A stretch of DNA of 64,000 bases from Nitratireductor aestuarii (GCF_014641695.1 NZ_BMIF01000006.1:225496-289495); one strand, 5' to 3'. Positions 16,849 to 26,256 are shown, counted from the stretch's first letter. Made by a program: numbers and translations. The notes: generated from the letters alone by a model not told the origin.

Positions 16849-17985
16849 GTGGGTGCATTGGATGGACTGAAGATCGCCGACTTTTCCTGGGTTGGCGCAG
16901 GCCCGCGGGCGACCAAGGACCTCGCCGACAATGGCGCGACAGTCATCAAGATCGAATCCCGCAAGCGCCTCGACCTGGGGCGCATGTCACCTCCCTTTGC
17001 CGGCAATCCGAAGGATGTCGACGGGTCGGCATTCTTCGCGCAGACGAACACCTCCAAGAAGAGCGTTACGATCAACCTGTCCGATCCGCGCGGTATCGAG
17101 ATCGCCAGGAGGCTCGTAGCGTGGGCAGACGTAGTGGTTGAGAATTTCGGTGCGGGCTTCATGGAGCGCATCGGGCTTGGCTATCAGGCGCTGAAGGAAA
17201 TCAAGCCGAACATCATCCTCGCGAGCGTGTCGGTGGCCGGAAGGACCGGGCCCATGGCCGGCTTTCGCGGATACGGCAATTCCGCTGCCGCCCATTCGGG
17301 CCATGCCTGGCTGACAGGTGAGGCAGGGAGCCCGCCGCAGATGCCTCCGCTCGCTTATGGCGACGTGGTAGCGCCGATGTTCCTCACGGTTGCCATTCTG
17401 GCTGCTCTCGAACATCGTGCGCAAACCGGCGAAGGCCAGCACATCGACGTCTCGCAGATCGAGCCGATGGTGCATGTCATTGCTGATCTTTATGCGCAGG
17501 ACGAGGTGGAAAAGACAGGCAATGATGACGGCGATTTCATCCTCCATGGCGTTTTCCCAGCGCGGGGCGAGGACCAGTGGATCGCGATTGTCATCGAGAA
17601 TGACCGCCAAGCCGAGGCGCTGAAGCGCGAGCTTGGTATTGCGAGCCTCGACCGCGAGGCCATCAGCACTGCCACGAGCGCACAAGACAAGTTTTCGCTG
17701 TTCGATCGCCTTGCGGCCGCCGGTGTTCCGGCGGGTCCGGTACTCGATGGCAAGAACGTGCTGGAAAATCCTGAACTCGCGGCTGCGGGCCATTTCGTGA
17801 AGCTGGACCATCCTGTGATGGGGGCATCCAATATGCCCGCTCCGCCCTATGTTCTGCATGGGACGCCGGGCAAGGTGGAGCGCGCGCCGTGCCTTGGCGA
17901 GCATAACCGCGAAGTCTTCATCGACATGCTGGGCCTCGACGCGAACCATATCGAGACCCTGATTGCCGAAGGGAGTCTTGCATGA
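16849..17985 (+). CDS. Class III (CaiB/BaiF) CoA-transferase, second copy
   Basis: 378 residues from GTG at 16849, four bases after GGGAGGAG; an in-frame ATG at 16825 would place that site inside the gene. The protein starts GALDGLKIADFSWVGAGP. The catalytic Asp equivalent is D172 in AYGDVVAP, 20 residues before TGEGQ as in formyl-CoA transferase. The C-terminal CLGEHNREVF is also typical. It lies in the same MarR-controlled cluster and overlaps the next CoA-transferase homologue by ATGA, which suggests coupled translation and possibly a heteromeric enzyme. Substrate unknown; a carboxylate imported by the downstream TRAP system is the simplest idea. Confidence 0.9.
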   Translation: MGALDGLKIADFSWVGAGPRATKDLADNGATVIKIESRKRLDLGRMSPPFAGNPKDVDGSAFFAQTNTSKKSVTINLSDPRGIEIARRLVAWADVVVENFGAGFMERIGLGYQALKEIKPNIILASVSVAGRTGPMAGFRGYGNSAAAHSGHAWLTGEAGSPPQMPPLAYGDVVAPMFLTVAILAALEHRAQTGEGQHIDVSQIEPMVHVIADLYAQDEVEKTGNDDGDFILHGVFPARGEDQWIAIVIENDRQAEALKRELGIASLDREAISTATSAQDKFSLFDRLAAAGVPAGPVLDGKNVLENPELAAAGHFVKLDHPVMGASNMPAPPYVLHGTPGKVERAPCLGEHNREVFIDMLGLDANHIETLIAEGSLA

Positions 17986-19070
17986 GCATGCTGGCCGGAC
18001 TCCGCGTTCTGGAAATCGCTGACGGGATGACCGATGTGGGCGGCCGCATGCTGGCGGAGCTGGGCGCTGACGTCGCCGTTGTGCTTCCCGAGACGCAGGC
18101 CAACCGTACCCGCAGGCTTGCCTGGCACCATGGCAAGACGATCATTTCGCCGGATGACCCCGATGCGATCCGTGCGCTCGCGGCGAAGGCCGATGTCGTC
18201 CTCGATGGCCAGAGGGAAGGGGACCGCTTCGGCCTCGGTGAGGCGGTTTCGGACGACACGATCTACATTCGTGTTTCACCCTTCAGTACAAATGGACCCT
18301 ATGCGGGACGCCCGGCGACGGACCTGACCCTCTTTGCGCTTTCGGGGCTCATGCACGTTACCGGCGATCCGAAACGCCTGCCGCTCAAGTTTCCCGGCCA
18401 GCAGGCCTATGCCCTGACGGGCATTCACGCGGCTACCGCTGCGCTGCTCGGACTTCAGGCCCGCCGACGCACCGGAAAGGGGCAGAAGGCGGACCTTTCC
18501 GCCTTCCAGAGTGCAGTGCTGTCGAATTATCGCGAAGCCCTCATGTATGAGTGGACCGGCCGCACTGGCCGTCGCCATGGCAACCTTCTGGTGCGTGGCA
18601 AGTCTGGTGTCCGTCAGGTCTGGCCGTGCAAGGACGGGTATGTCACCTGGTCCATGATCGACAATCCGTCGATGATGCGCGCGGTGGTGTCGGTGCTGGA
18701 GGAAAAGGGCGCGGCAGGCGAGCTCAGCCAGATCGACTGGGACAATACGCTTGTCGCGGATACCCCTCAGGAAACCATCGAGCGCTGGCAGGCGATCCTC
18801 GCCGACTTCTTCGCCAGCCATTCGCGCGAAGAACTGGGGGCCTGGTCGCTCAAGACAGGCTGGGGCCTGTCGGTAATCTACAGTCCGCAGGACGTTCGCG
18901 GCAGCGAGCACCTCAAGGCGCGTGGCCTGTTTGTCGAGGTGGTGGACGAAGAAACGGGCGTAACTGCGTCGGTGCCGGGTCCGCTCTTCCATTCGGCTGT
19001 GATGGACGCTCCGAGGCGCACACTGTCCAGACCGGTGCCCGCATCCGGCTTTGCGGGATGGGAGGGATAA
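17982..19070 (+). CDS. CaiB/BaiF family protein lacking the catalytic Asp
   Basis: 362 residues, slightly short for the family. It begins SMLAGLRVLEIADGMTDVGGRML and contains TDLTLFALSGLMHVTGDP and TGKGQKADLSAFQ, so family membership is clear. At the position of the acyl-accepting Asp (20 residues before TGKGQ) it has Y143, and the stretch PLKFPGQQAYALTG contains no Asp or Glu. It is therefore probably inactive by itself and may act as a partner subunit of the CoA-transferase on either side, both of which overlap it (4 bp and 1 bp). Acyl-CoA binding or a structural role is possible. Confidence 0.8.
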   Translation: MSMLAGLRVLEIADGMTDVGGRMLAELGADVAVVLPETQANRTRRLAWHHGKTIISPDDPDAIRALAAKADVVLDGQREGDRFGLGEAVSDDTIYIRVSPFSTNGPYAGRPATDLTLFALSGLMHVTGDPKRLPLKFPGQQAYALTGIHAATAALLGLQARRRTGKGQKADLSAFQSAVLSNYREALMYEWTGRTGRRHGNLLVRGKSGVRQVWPCKDGYVTWSMIDNPSMMRAVVSVLEEKGAAGELSQIDWDNTLVADTPQETIERWQAILADFFASHSREELGAWSLKTGWGLSVIYSPQDVRGSEHLKARGLFVEVVDEETGVTASVPGPLFHSAVMDAPRRTLSRPVPASGFAGWEG

Positions 19071-20236
19071 TGGGCGCACTTGAAGGGGTCAGGGTTGTCG
19101 ACTTTTCCAAGTTCCTGCCGGGGCCTTACTGCACCTGGCTGCTTGCGGACATGGGGGCGGATGTCATCCGCATCGAGAACCCGCGCGAAATCGCCAAGCA
19201 GGCCAAGGCATTCGGGTGGGACAAGCTTTCGGACGCCGAGCGAAAGGCGCTGCGCGAGACCGACATTCTTGCGCGCAACAAGCGGTCGGTGATGCTCGAC
19301 ATCGGCGACGAGAAGGCGCAGGAAGCCATCAAGGCGCTGGTTGCGACCGCCGATATCGTGGTCGAGGATTACCGTCCGGGTGTTCTCGAAGGCATCGGGC
19401 TCGGCTACGATGCGCTCAAGGCGGTGAAGCCCGACATTATTTACGTCAGCCTTACCCTGTGTGGACAAACCGGCCCTTACCGGGACAAACCCGGACACGA
19501 TCCGATCGCGCTTGCCATAACGGGCGTTCTGTCGCGTATTGGCGAGAACCCGGACGCGCCGAGCTTTTCCGGAATACCGGCTGCCGATGTCGTTACGGGT
19601 ACTCACGCGGCCTTCGCGACACTTGCTGCCTACATTGAACGCCAGCGCACGGGTGAGGGCCGGCATGTGGATGTGGCTATGAGCGATTGCTCGATGTCAC
19701 TCCTGGTCAATGTACTGTCGCGCCATGCAGATCTTTCGACCATTCCCCCGCGCGGTGCCCGGCGGGCCGACTCCGGGCTGTGGCGCACGAAGGACGGGAG
19801 CTACATCTGCACCACTGACATGGAACCCCGGTTCTGGCGCACGTTTTGTGAGACCGTCGGACGCCCGGATTTCATCGAGAGCCAGCATGACGTGTCGCGT
19901 CGTGGCGAAATCCGCGCCGAGCTCGACAAGGTGTTTGCGTCGCGAACCCGTGACGAATGGCTCCAGATCCTCGAAGCAGCAGGGACGCAGTATGCTCCGG
20001 TCAATGAGATATCGGAGGCACTGGCCGACCCACACCTGCGCGCACGCGGCATGGTAATGGAAATACCGGGGACATCCGGCCGTACCGTCCGACAGATTGG
20101 GCAGCCGGTCCGGCTGGACGAGGAGACTAGCATACGTAATCTCGGCCATGCGCCCGGAACCGACACGGAGGAGGTCCTGTCGGAACTGGGGCTCGCCAGG
20201 GAGATGATTGATCAGCTCATGTACAAGGGAGCATGA
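19070..20236 (+). CDS. Class III (CaiB/BaiF) CoA-transferase, third in tandem
   Basis: 388 residues from the ATG at 19070, which shares its A with the preceding TAA and follows GGGAGGG. It begins GALEGVRVVDFSKFLPGPYC. The catalytic Asp equivalent is D173 in IPAADVVTG, 20 residues before TGEGRH. The C-terminal GTDTEEVLSELG is standard. With the two preceding genes it forms a translationally coupled set of three homologues, two with the active-site Asp and one without. A TRAP binding protein follows after 34 bp, so uptake and activation to the CoA ester are probably encoded on one mRNA. Confidence 0.9.
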   Translation: MGALEGVRVVDFSKFLPGPYCTWLLADMGADVIRIENPREIAKQAKAFGWDKLSDAERKALRETDILARNKRSVMLDIGDEKAQEAIKALVATADIVVEDYRPGVLEGIGLGYDALKAVKPDIIYVSLTLCGQTGPYRDKPGHDPIALAITGVLSRIGENPDAPSFSGIPAADVVTGTHAAFATLAAYIERQRTGEGRHVDVAMSDCSMSLLVNVLSRHADLSTIPPRGARRADSGLWRTKDGSYICTTDMEPRFWRTFCETVGRPDFIESQHDVSRRGEIRAELDKVFASRTRDEWLQILEAAGTQYAPVNEISEALADPHLRARGMVMEIPGTSGRTVRQIGQPVRLDEETSIRNLGHAPGTDTEEVLSELGLAREMIDQLMYKGA

Positions 20237-20270
20237 GCTGGAGGAAGATGGAACAGAGGGAGGAGAGATT

Positions 20271-21284
20271 ATGAAAATGAGATCATTGGCAATTGCGCTG
20301 TTGACCGCAGTGAGCCTGGGCGCGGCATCGGGCGTCGCGGCAGCGGCGGATTTCGAACTGACTTACTCGACCACCTATTCGCCAACACATCCGTACGGTC
20401 AGGCGGATGCGTTGTGGATTGAGCGCATCGAGGAGCAGACCAACGGCCGCGTGAAGATTACCCCGTTCTGGGGTGGTGCGCTCATCAACAGCCGTGAAGG
20501 TGTCGACGAACTCAATGCCGGCGTTGCGGACATGGCCTACATCGCGCCGATCTACGCGACGTCCGGCTATGACCTCAGCCGGCTTACCCCGCAGTTCTTC
20601 TACGGCTACGGCGATGCGCTAAAGGTTCTCGAAGTCTACATGGAGCTCTGGAAAGACTATCCCCAGTATGCTCAGGAACTCGATGGCGCGCAGGTGCTCG
20701 GCTACAACGTAGGCACTCCGATGCATCTGATGCTGCGTGAGAAGCCCTTCAATCAGCTTTCGGACCTCAAGGGTCTGCGTCTCCGTTCCGCCGTGGATTA
20801 CGTCGGCGCACTTACCGCGGCTGGTGCCGAGGGCGTGACCATGCCCATGACGGAAACCTATCCGTCGCTGCAGCGCGGTGTGCTTGATGGCGTCATCGCC
20901 CCGTATGAGGCGCTGAAATCACTGAGCTTTGCCGAGGTCATCAAGTATTATTCCGAACTGCCGCACAGCCGCGGGGCCTATCCGTCGCGCGCAATCAACG
21001 CTGCGGCCTGGGCTCGCCTGCCGGACGACATCAAGCAGGTGTTCCTCGACAATATCGATTTCCTGACCCAGAAGACCTACGAGTTGTCGCAAGCTGCCGA
21101 GGATGAAGGCCGCGCCTATGGCGAGAAGCTGGGTGTCCAGTTCAACGCGGTAGCACCCGAGGTCATTGCCGAATATTCGGCTGCCTTCGAGCCCGCCGCG
21201 CGGGAAACGGCCAAGCAGCTTGATGCAAAGGGTCTGCCCGGCACGGAAATCCACGACAAGATTCGCGCCGCCCTCAACAATTAA
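20271..21284 (+). CDS. TRAP transporter substrate-binding protein (DctP family)
   Basis: 337 residues. A cleavable signal peptide (KMRSLAIALLTAVSLGAASGVAAAA, in part) sends it to the periplasm. The conserved FWGGALINSREG, LKGLRLRSA (with the carboxylate-binding Arg) and LPDDIKQVFLDNI regions are DctP-like. It captures an organic acid and delivers it to the two membrane subunits encoded just downstream. GGGAGGAG precedes the ATG. The adjacent CoA-transferases suggest a mono- or dicarboxylate ligand, but the specificity cannot be read from sequence. Confidence 0.92.
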   Translation: MKMRSLAIALLTAVSLGAASGVAAAADFELTYSTTYSPTHPYGQADALWIERIEEQTNGRVKITPFWGGALINSREGVDELNAGVADMAYIAPIYATSGYDLSRLTPQFFYGYGDALKVLEVYMELWKDYPQYAQELDGAQVLGYNVGTPMHLMLREKPFNQLSDLKGLRLRSAVDYVGALTAAGAEGVTMPMTETYPSLQRGVLDGVIAPYEALKSLSFAEVIKYYSELPHSRGAYPSRAINAAAWARLPDDIKQVFLDNIDFLTQKTYELSQAAEDEGRAYGEKLGVQFNAVAPEVIAEYSAAFEPAARETAKQLDAKGLPGTEIHDKIRAALNN

Positions 21285-21299
21285 GGCCGGGATAAGCAA

Positions 21300-21332
21300 T
21301 TTGCTGCCTTGGGCATGTCCCATGGCAGCAAA
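21300..21332 (+). other. Intercistronic hairpin between dctP- and dctQ-type genes
   Basis: Perfect 9-bp arms TTTGCTGCC and GGCAGCAAA, with an inner GGG/CCC pair, lie 16 bp after the binding-protein stop. There is no T-run. Such structures often protect the upstream message from 3' decay and so raise binding protein above membrane subunits. A comparable hairpin follows the other binding-protein gene at 58856. Confidence 0.6.
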
Positions 21333-21360
21333 GCTGCGCCGGACGGCTCCGGATAGATCC

Positions 21361-21882
21361 ATGCACTTCATAGATTCGAACCTGCGACGTATCTGCGCCG
21401 TGGCTGGCGTCATCGGCATCGCTGCAATTGTCAGCCTCATGGGGCTAACGGTCGTTACCGTGGTGCTGCGTGCTCTGCGGATTTCCTTCCCGGGAACGTA
21501 CTCGCTGTCAGAGCTTCTGCTGATCCCGACCGTGAGCATCTCGGTCGCGTATGCCGCATTCTATAACGAGCATACGCGGGCGGAAATCTTCGTGAACATG
21601 ATTTCCAATGAGAGGCTGCGCAACTTCATCCATGGGCTCATGCTGCTCCTGGGCTCGCTGTTCTGGGTCGTGGTGGTGTGGGCCACCATAAAGGAGGCGA
21701 TCCGCCGGATGGCGCAGAACGAACTCTCGCCCATCATCAATGTGCCGGTGGCGCCATTTCGCTGGGCAATGGCTGCAGCCGTCATCCTTTGCGTGATCGT
21801 ACTGGTGTGGCAGGGGCTCAAGCTCCTGAAAGGCATCCCGGTCGAAGAAGAAAACCACCATTTCCCGGAGCCGAAAGAATGA
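21361..21882 (+). CDS. TRAP transporter small membrane subunit (DctQ family)
   Basis: 173 residues with four hydrophobic segments (about 12-33, 47-66, 88-110 and 130-153), the usual DctQ topology in the inner membrane. The charged motif YNEHTRAEIFVNM between segments two and three is typical. The ATG at 21361 has only a poor ribosome site (GGAT), and the frame is open further upstream through the hairpin, so the start is less certain than for its neighbours. It overlaps the large subunit gene by ATGA. Confidence 0.85.
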   Translation: MHFIDSNLRRICAVAGVIGIAAIVSLMGLTVVTVVLRALRISFPGTYSLSELLLIPTVSISVAYAAFYNEHTRAEIFVNMISNERLRNFIHGLMLLLGSLFWVVVVWATIKEAIRRMAQNELSPIINVPVAPFRWAMAAAVILCVIVLVWQGLKLLKGIPVEEENHHFPEPKE

Positions 21883-23174
21883 CCGCACCGACCGTTGGCA
21901 TGATCGGAATTGTCATCCTGTTCACGTTCATCGGCCTGGGCATGCCGATCGGCTTTGCGATGGGCCTTGTCGGCTTTGCAGGCTTCGCATTTCTGGTGAA
22001 CTTTGATGCCGCCATCGTGCGCACCGGCGTCACCACCTACCATCTGGCGACAAACTACGCGATTGGTACGGTGCCGCTGTTTCTCTTCATGGCGCACATC
22101 CTTTTCTCCGCTGGTATCGGCAAGGACCTTTTCGACTTTGCCGCCAAGTGGATCGGTCGCAGGCGTGGTGGCCTGGCCATGGCGACCATCGGCGCTTCGG
22201 CCGGATTTGCCTCTGTCAACGCTTCCAGCCTTGCCGCGACAGCCACCATGGGGCTCATCGCGCTGCCGGAGATGCGCAAGCACAACTACAGCCTGCCGCT
22301 TGCGTCGGGCAGTGTTGTCGCCGGCGGCACAATCGGCTCGCTCATCCCGCCGAGCGGCATGTTCATCATCTACGGCATCCTCACCGAGACTTCGATCGGC
22401 AGGCTGTTCTCCGCCGGCATCATCCCCGGCATCCTGCTAGCTCTCTTCTACATGATCGCGATCGGCATCTGGTGCCGCCTCGATCCTGCGGCCGGGCCGC
22501 GCGGACCCCAATACTCCTGGCGCGAGAAGCTTCTCAGCTTCACCCAGATAGGCGAAGTGGTGGTGCTGTTCGTTCTTGTCATGGGTGGGATCATCGGTGG
22601 CTGGTTCACCGCCACTGAAGCTGGCGCGATTGGTGCGGCGGGCGCAATCCTCATCGCTCTCGTGCGGCGGCGTCTGTCATTCGAAAACCTGAAGATGGCC
22701 ATCTATTCCACCCTCAAGACGACCGGCATGATCTTCGGCATCCTCTTTGGCGCCATGGTGTTCAACAGCTTCGTCACCGCCACGACCATCCCCATGAAGG
22801 TTGTCGATCTGGTGGCGACTGGCGATTTCTCACCCATGGTGGTGCTGCTGCTGATCCTGCTCATCTATTTCTTCCTGGGCATGATCCTCGATGCGTCGGC
22901 GATGATGACGCTGACGGTGCCGCTGTTTTTCCCGATCGTCACGTCGCTGGGTTTCGACGCCATCCTGTTCGGTGTTCTGGTCGTCCGCATGACGGAGATC
23001 GCGCTCATTACCCCGCCGGTGGGGATGAACGTCTATGTCCTGTCGGGCATTGCCAAGGACATTCCGCTGACCACCATGTTCCGGGGTGCAGCGCCATTCG
23101 TCGTGGCTGACGTTCTGCACGTGACGGCCCTCATTCTCTTCCCGTCGCTGGTCCTCTGGTTGGCTTACCTATGA
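21879..23174 (+). CDS. TRAP transporter large membrane subunit (DctM family)
   Basis: 431 residues and about twelve transmembrane segments, the sodium-coupled channel part of the transporter. LIPPSGMFIIYGILTET (near 150) and the repeat-related LITPPVGMNVYVLSGI (near 375) are the paired hairpin motifs of DctM proteins. ATGA overlaps on both sides (with the small subunit and with the MFS gene) show tight coupling in one operon. Confidence 0.93.
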   Translation: MTAPTVGMIGIVILFTFIGLGMPIGFAMGLVGFAGFAFLVNFDAAIVRTGVTTYHLATNYAIGTVPLFLFMAHILFSAGIGKDLFDFAAKWIGRRRGGLAMATIGASAGFASVNASSLAATATMGLIALPEMRKHNYSLPLASGSVVAGGTIGSLIPPSGMFIIYGILTETSIGRLFSAGIIPGILLALFYMIAIGIWCRLDPAAGPRGPQYSWREKLLSFTQIGEVVVLFVLVMGGIIGGWFTATEAGAIGAAGAILIALVRRRLSFENLKMAIYSTLKTTGMIFGILFGAMVFNSFVTATTIPMKVVDLVATGDFSPMVVLLLILLIYFFLGMILDASAMMTLTVPLFFPIVTSLGFDAILFGVLVVRMTEIALITPPVGMNVYVLSGIAKDIPLTTMFRGAAPFVVADVLHVTALILFPSLVLWLAYL

Positions 23175-24373
23175 GCGACAGCGACCGGAAGCGCTGGGCG
23201 CTGGTGACCACCACCGGCGTCCTCACCGGCGTCGGACATGGATTTGCAGCGTTTGCGGTATCTGCGCTTCTGAAGCCTCTTGCACTCGACCTCGACACGG
23301 GCAGGGGGGCTGTATCGATCGCCATCGGGTTGGGGAGGCTCGTCAGCGGACTTTCCTCCCCTGTCGTGGGGCGTATCACCGACCTCCATGGGCCGCGCCT
23401 CATCGTGATGGGAGGGATGATCCTCTCGGCGGTTGGACTTTTCGCCCTTTCTTTCGTGCAGTCGGAACTCCAACTTTATTTCGCCTGGTCGCTTTTATTG
23501 GCGGCAGGCACGGCGGCGGGCTTCACCGTAGCGCTCGACAAGCTTGTGGTCGCTACCTTCGTGCGCAGGCGCGGCATGGCGCTTGCGGTGCGGTTCTCGA
23601 TATCGGCAGTCGTCGCCACGCTGATCGTGCCCATTGTCAGCTTCATGGTCGAACATGTCGGGTGGCGTCAGACATGCATCGTCTGGGGCGTCATCATCCT
23701 CTTCCTGATCCCGGTTCCGGCAATCTGGTTTCGCCAGCCGCCGGCAGCGGAGCGCAGAACATTGGAGCCAAAGGGCCTCAGCGCTCCAGAGGTCCAGTCC
23801 TTCTGGAGGAACAAGAACTTCTGGCTTATCGCCGTGGCGCTTTGCACGCAGGCGTCCGTCACCACCGGTCTTACGGTGCACCTCTTGCCCATGATGACGG
23901 ACTATGGTCTCGATCCCGTGTTCGCAGGCACGCTGTTTGGTGTCATGATCCTCTTGACCATTCCGTTTCGACTGCTTGCCGGCTACATCGGAGATCGGCT
24001 GGACCCGCGGCACCTGCCCAGCATCCTTGGCGGCCTCATTGCTCTTGAGGGCCTGGCTATTTGCAGCTTTCCGCTGACGCCCGGCCTACCGTCCGTGCTC
24101 GTTGTCGTGTGTGCTCTCGGGATTGCCGCCGGGGCCCCCATGGTCCTGGTGCTTGTCATCTGCAACGAACTGTTCGGCCAGTCGAGCTTCGGTACGGTCC
24201 AGGGGAGCCTGATGATGGTCCAGGTGCCCGGAACCATGCTGGCGCCAGCCCTGGCAGGCTACGCCTACGATTTCACGGGGTCGTATGTCGCGGTTATCGC
24301 CGGCTTTGGCGTCCTGCTCATTGCGGGCGGTTCGATGCTCGGCTTCGTACGGATGCCCGCTCAGATCCGTTAG
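23171..24373 (+). CDS. Major facilitator superfamily transporter
   Basis: 400 residues with about twelve hydrophobic segments. The motif GRITDLHGPRLIV between segments two and three is a version of the MFS signature, and GYIGDRLDPRHLP is its counterpart in the second half. It overlaps the TRAP large subunit gene by 4 bp and so belongs to the CoA cluster. It resembles the oxalate/formate-antiporter and monocarboxylate-type branch of MFS in the brevity of its loops, which is a loose guess. It may be a second importer for a related acid, or an exporter of the CoA-transferase leaving acid. Confidence 0.88.
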   Translation: MSDSDRKRWALVTTTGVLTGVGHGFAAFAVSALLKPLALDLDTGRGAVSIAIGLGRLVSGLSSPVVGRITDLHGPRLIVMGGMILSAVGLFALSFVQSELQLYFAWSLLLAAGTAAGFTVALDKLVVATFVRRRGMALAVRFSISAVVATLIVPIVSFMVEHVGWRQTCIVWGVIILFLIPVPAIWFRQPPAAERRTLEPKGLSAPEVQSFWRNKNFWLIAVALCTQASVTTGLTVHLLPMMTDYGLDPVFAGTLFGVMILLTIPFRLLAGYIGDRLDPRHLPSILGGLIALEGLAICSFPLTPGLPSVLVVVCALGIAAGAPMVLVLVICNELFGQSSFGTVQGSLMMVQVPGTMLAPALAGYAYDFTGSYVAVIAGFGVLLIAGGSMLGFVRMPAQIR

Positions 24374-24771
24374 CCATCTGCTTTACACCGCGTGCAGCAC
24401 GATTGGCGCGGAAGTCCTGCGATAGACTACTCATCCGACGCGCAAAGACTTGTCGATGGACAAAACTTCACATGAGAAGTACGATCCGCGCCGATGTCGG
24501 GTGGTCGTCTGCGACTGGACCCCACCATTGCGATGAAGATGCGGAAATCTCTATCCGCAAAGCCTGTAGGACCGCATACACCTTGATCGTTTCGGCGTTC
24601 TTCAGAAATGCCGAAGGGACCAAGGTCAGTTTGGCAGTTTCCTGAGGGAATCCGTTTCCAATAATCAGGGACTGCTCTGGTCGCGGAGCCCTTTGCCGTT
24701 CACTGCACCGACGCAGTGGCAGAATGCCGACAACTTCGACTCTTGGACGTTTGAACGACAGGAGAAGCGAG
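24374..24771. other. 398-bp intergenic region
   Basis: This separates the CoA cluster from the arginine genes, and I see no convincing gene in it. It holds a weak CCGCG/CGCGG inverted pair near 24388-24411, a TGCGGA/TCCGCA hairpin at 24540-24559 and a single FNR-like half site TTGATC at 24593, none of which I would call a functional site. The promoter of the arginine operon must lie near its 3' end. Confidence 0.5.
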
Positions 24772-26256
24772 ATGTCCGTAGGGACTGCCGGTCAGGCGGT
24801 CGATGTCGCCACTGATCAGGGGACGGCAGACAAGCTGGGGCTTCCGGCGCTGACGGCGATGGTCGTGGGCTCCATGGTGGGCGCCGGCGTCTTCCAGCTT
24901 CCTGCCCGTTTTGCCACCCAGACCGGCGTCTATGGCGCGCTGATCGCCTGGGCGATTGCAGGAACAGGCATGCTGTGCCTTGCCTTCGTGTTCCAGGCGC
25001 TGGCGGTCCGCAAGCCAAATCTCGACAATGGCGTCTATGTCTATGCCCGCGCGGGCTTCGGGCTTTACCCCGGCTTTCTTTCGGCTGTGGGTTTCTGGGC
25101 CTCCGCCTGTGCCGGAAACGCCTTCTACTGGGTGCTGATCATGACGACCATCTCGCAGCTCTTTCCGGAGCTTGGCGGGGTGTTCGGCACCGGCGACACC
25201 TGGCCCGCCTTCATCGTTTCCGTGGCGGCCGTGTGGAGCTTCTTCCTGCTCATCCGGAGGGGCGTCAAGGAAGCCGCCTGGATCAACTTCATCGTTACCA
25301 TCGCCAAGCTCGTACCGCTCGGGCTGTTCCTGGTGCTCGTCATCTTCTTCTTTGACAGCTCGGTCTTCATGGGCAATCTGACTGGCGGCTATGACCTCCC
25401 GGGCGGCGACTCCCTCCTGCAGCAGGTGCGCGGCACGATGCTGATCACGGTCTTTGTGTTCCTCGGTATCGAGGGGGCCAGCGTCTATTCCCGCTATGCC
25501 AAGCGGCGCGAGGATGTGGGCATCGCCACGGTGCTTGGGTTCCTCTCTGTGCTCGCTCTTTTTGCAAGCATTTCAATCGTTTCCTACGGGATCCTGCCCA
25601 AGGAAGAGATCGCGGGGCTGCTGCAGCCGTCGGTCGGCGGCGTTCTTGAAGCAGCGGTCGGCACGTGGGGCGGCACCTTCATCCGCCTCGGACTCATCGT
25701 CTCGGTGCTGGGCGCCTATCTTGCCTGGCAGCTGCTGGCAGCCGACGTGGTCTATGCGGCGGCCAAGGACAATGACATGCCCCGCTATTTCGCCAAGCTC
25801 AACAACCAGCAGGTGCCGGAACACGCGGTGCTGTGGACCTCGATCTTCGTGTCCACCATCCTGTTCCTCGTCCAGTTCGTGCAGAACGCGCTCGACTTCA
25901 CCCTCGATCTGACGGCAGCGCTATCGCTTGCCCCGTTCGCGCTGGCGAGCGCCTACGCCGTGAAGATCGCCTGGCGGGGCGAGGGCTACGAGCGGGCAGC
26001 GAACATGCGCAATCGCGAGCTGGTGATTGCGGCGGCCTCAACAGCCTACACGCTGTTTCTCATCTGGGCGGCGGGCTACGTCTTCATCTTCCTTGCCTGC
26101 ATCCTGCTCGCGCCGGCGACCATCCTCTATTTCATGGCGCGGCGGCAGCAGAAGGAACAGGTTTTCACCCCGGCGGGGCTCATCATCTTCCTGGTCGTGC
26201 TCGCCTTCGCCGCGGTGGGAATTGCATTGCTGGCCACCGGCGTCGTGCAGGTCTGA
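24772..26256 (+). CDS. APC-family amino acid antiporter (ArcD-like)
   Basis: 494 residues with about twelve to thirteen transmembrane segments. The first carries VVGSMVGAGVFQLPARFA, the substrate-carboxylate motif of basic amino acid/polyamine antiporters, and a KAAKDNDMPRYFAKLN-like cytosolic loop (VVYAAAKDNDMP) follows segment eight. The gene lies 36 bp before arginine deiminase, so arginine/ornithine or arginine/citrulline exchange at the inner membrane is the likely role. The start ATG follows GGAGAAG; an earlier in-frame ATG at 24724 has no ribosome site. Confidence 0.88.
   Translation: MSVGTAGQAVDVATDQGTADKLGLPALTAMVVGSMVGAGVFQLPARFATQTGVYGALIAWAIAGTGMLCLAFVFQALAVRKPNLDNGVYVYARAGFGLYPGFLSAVGFWASACAGNAFYWVLIMTTISQLFPELGGVFGTGDTWPAFIVSVAAVWSFFLLIRRGVKEAAWINFIVTIAKLVPLGLFLVLVIFFFDSSVFMGNLTGGYDLPGGDSLLQQVRGTMLITVFVFLGIEGASVYSRYAKRREDVGIATVLGFLSVLALFASISIVSYGILPKEEIAGLLQPSVGGVLEAAVGTWGGTFIRLGLIVSVLGAYLAWQLLAADVVYAAAKDNDMPRYFAKLNNQQVPEHAVLWTSIFVSTILFLVQFVQNALDFTLDLTAALSLAPFALASAYAVKIAWRGEGYERAANMRNRELVIAAASTAYTLFLIWAAGYVFIFLACILLAPATILYFMARRQQKEQVFTPAGLIIFLVVLAFAAVGIALLATGVVQV

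Noticed and set aside
17431..17470. First idea that the second CoA-transferase lacks its catalytic Asp (Glu in the segment after GEGQ)
   Set aside because: Recounting against formyl-CoA transferase places the catalytic Asp 20 residues before the TGxGQ motif, where D172 is present. Only the 17982-19070 protein lacks it.
24593..24606. FNR/FixK-like site TTGATC upstream of the arginine genes
   Set aside because: Only one half (TTGAT) matches; the second half reads TCGGC, so oxygen control is not supported.
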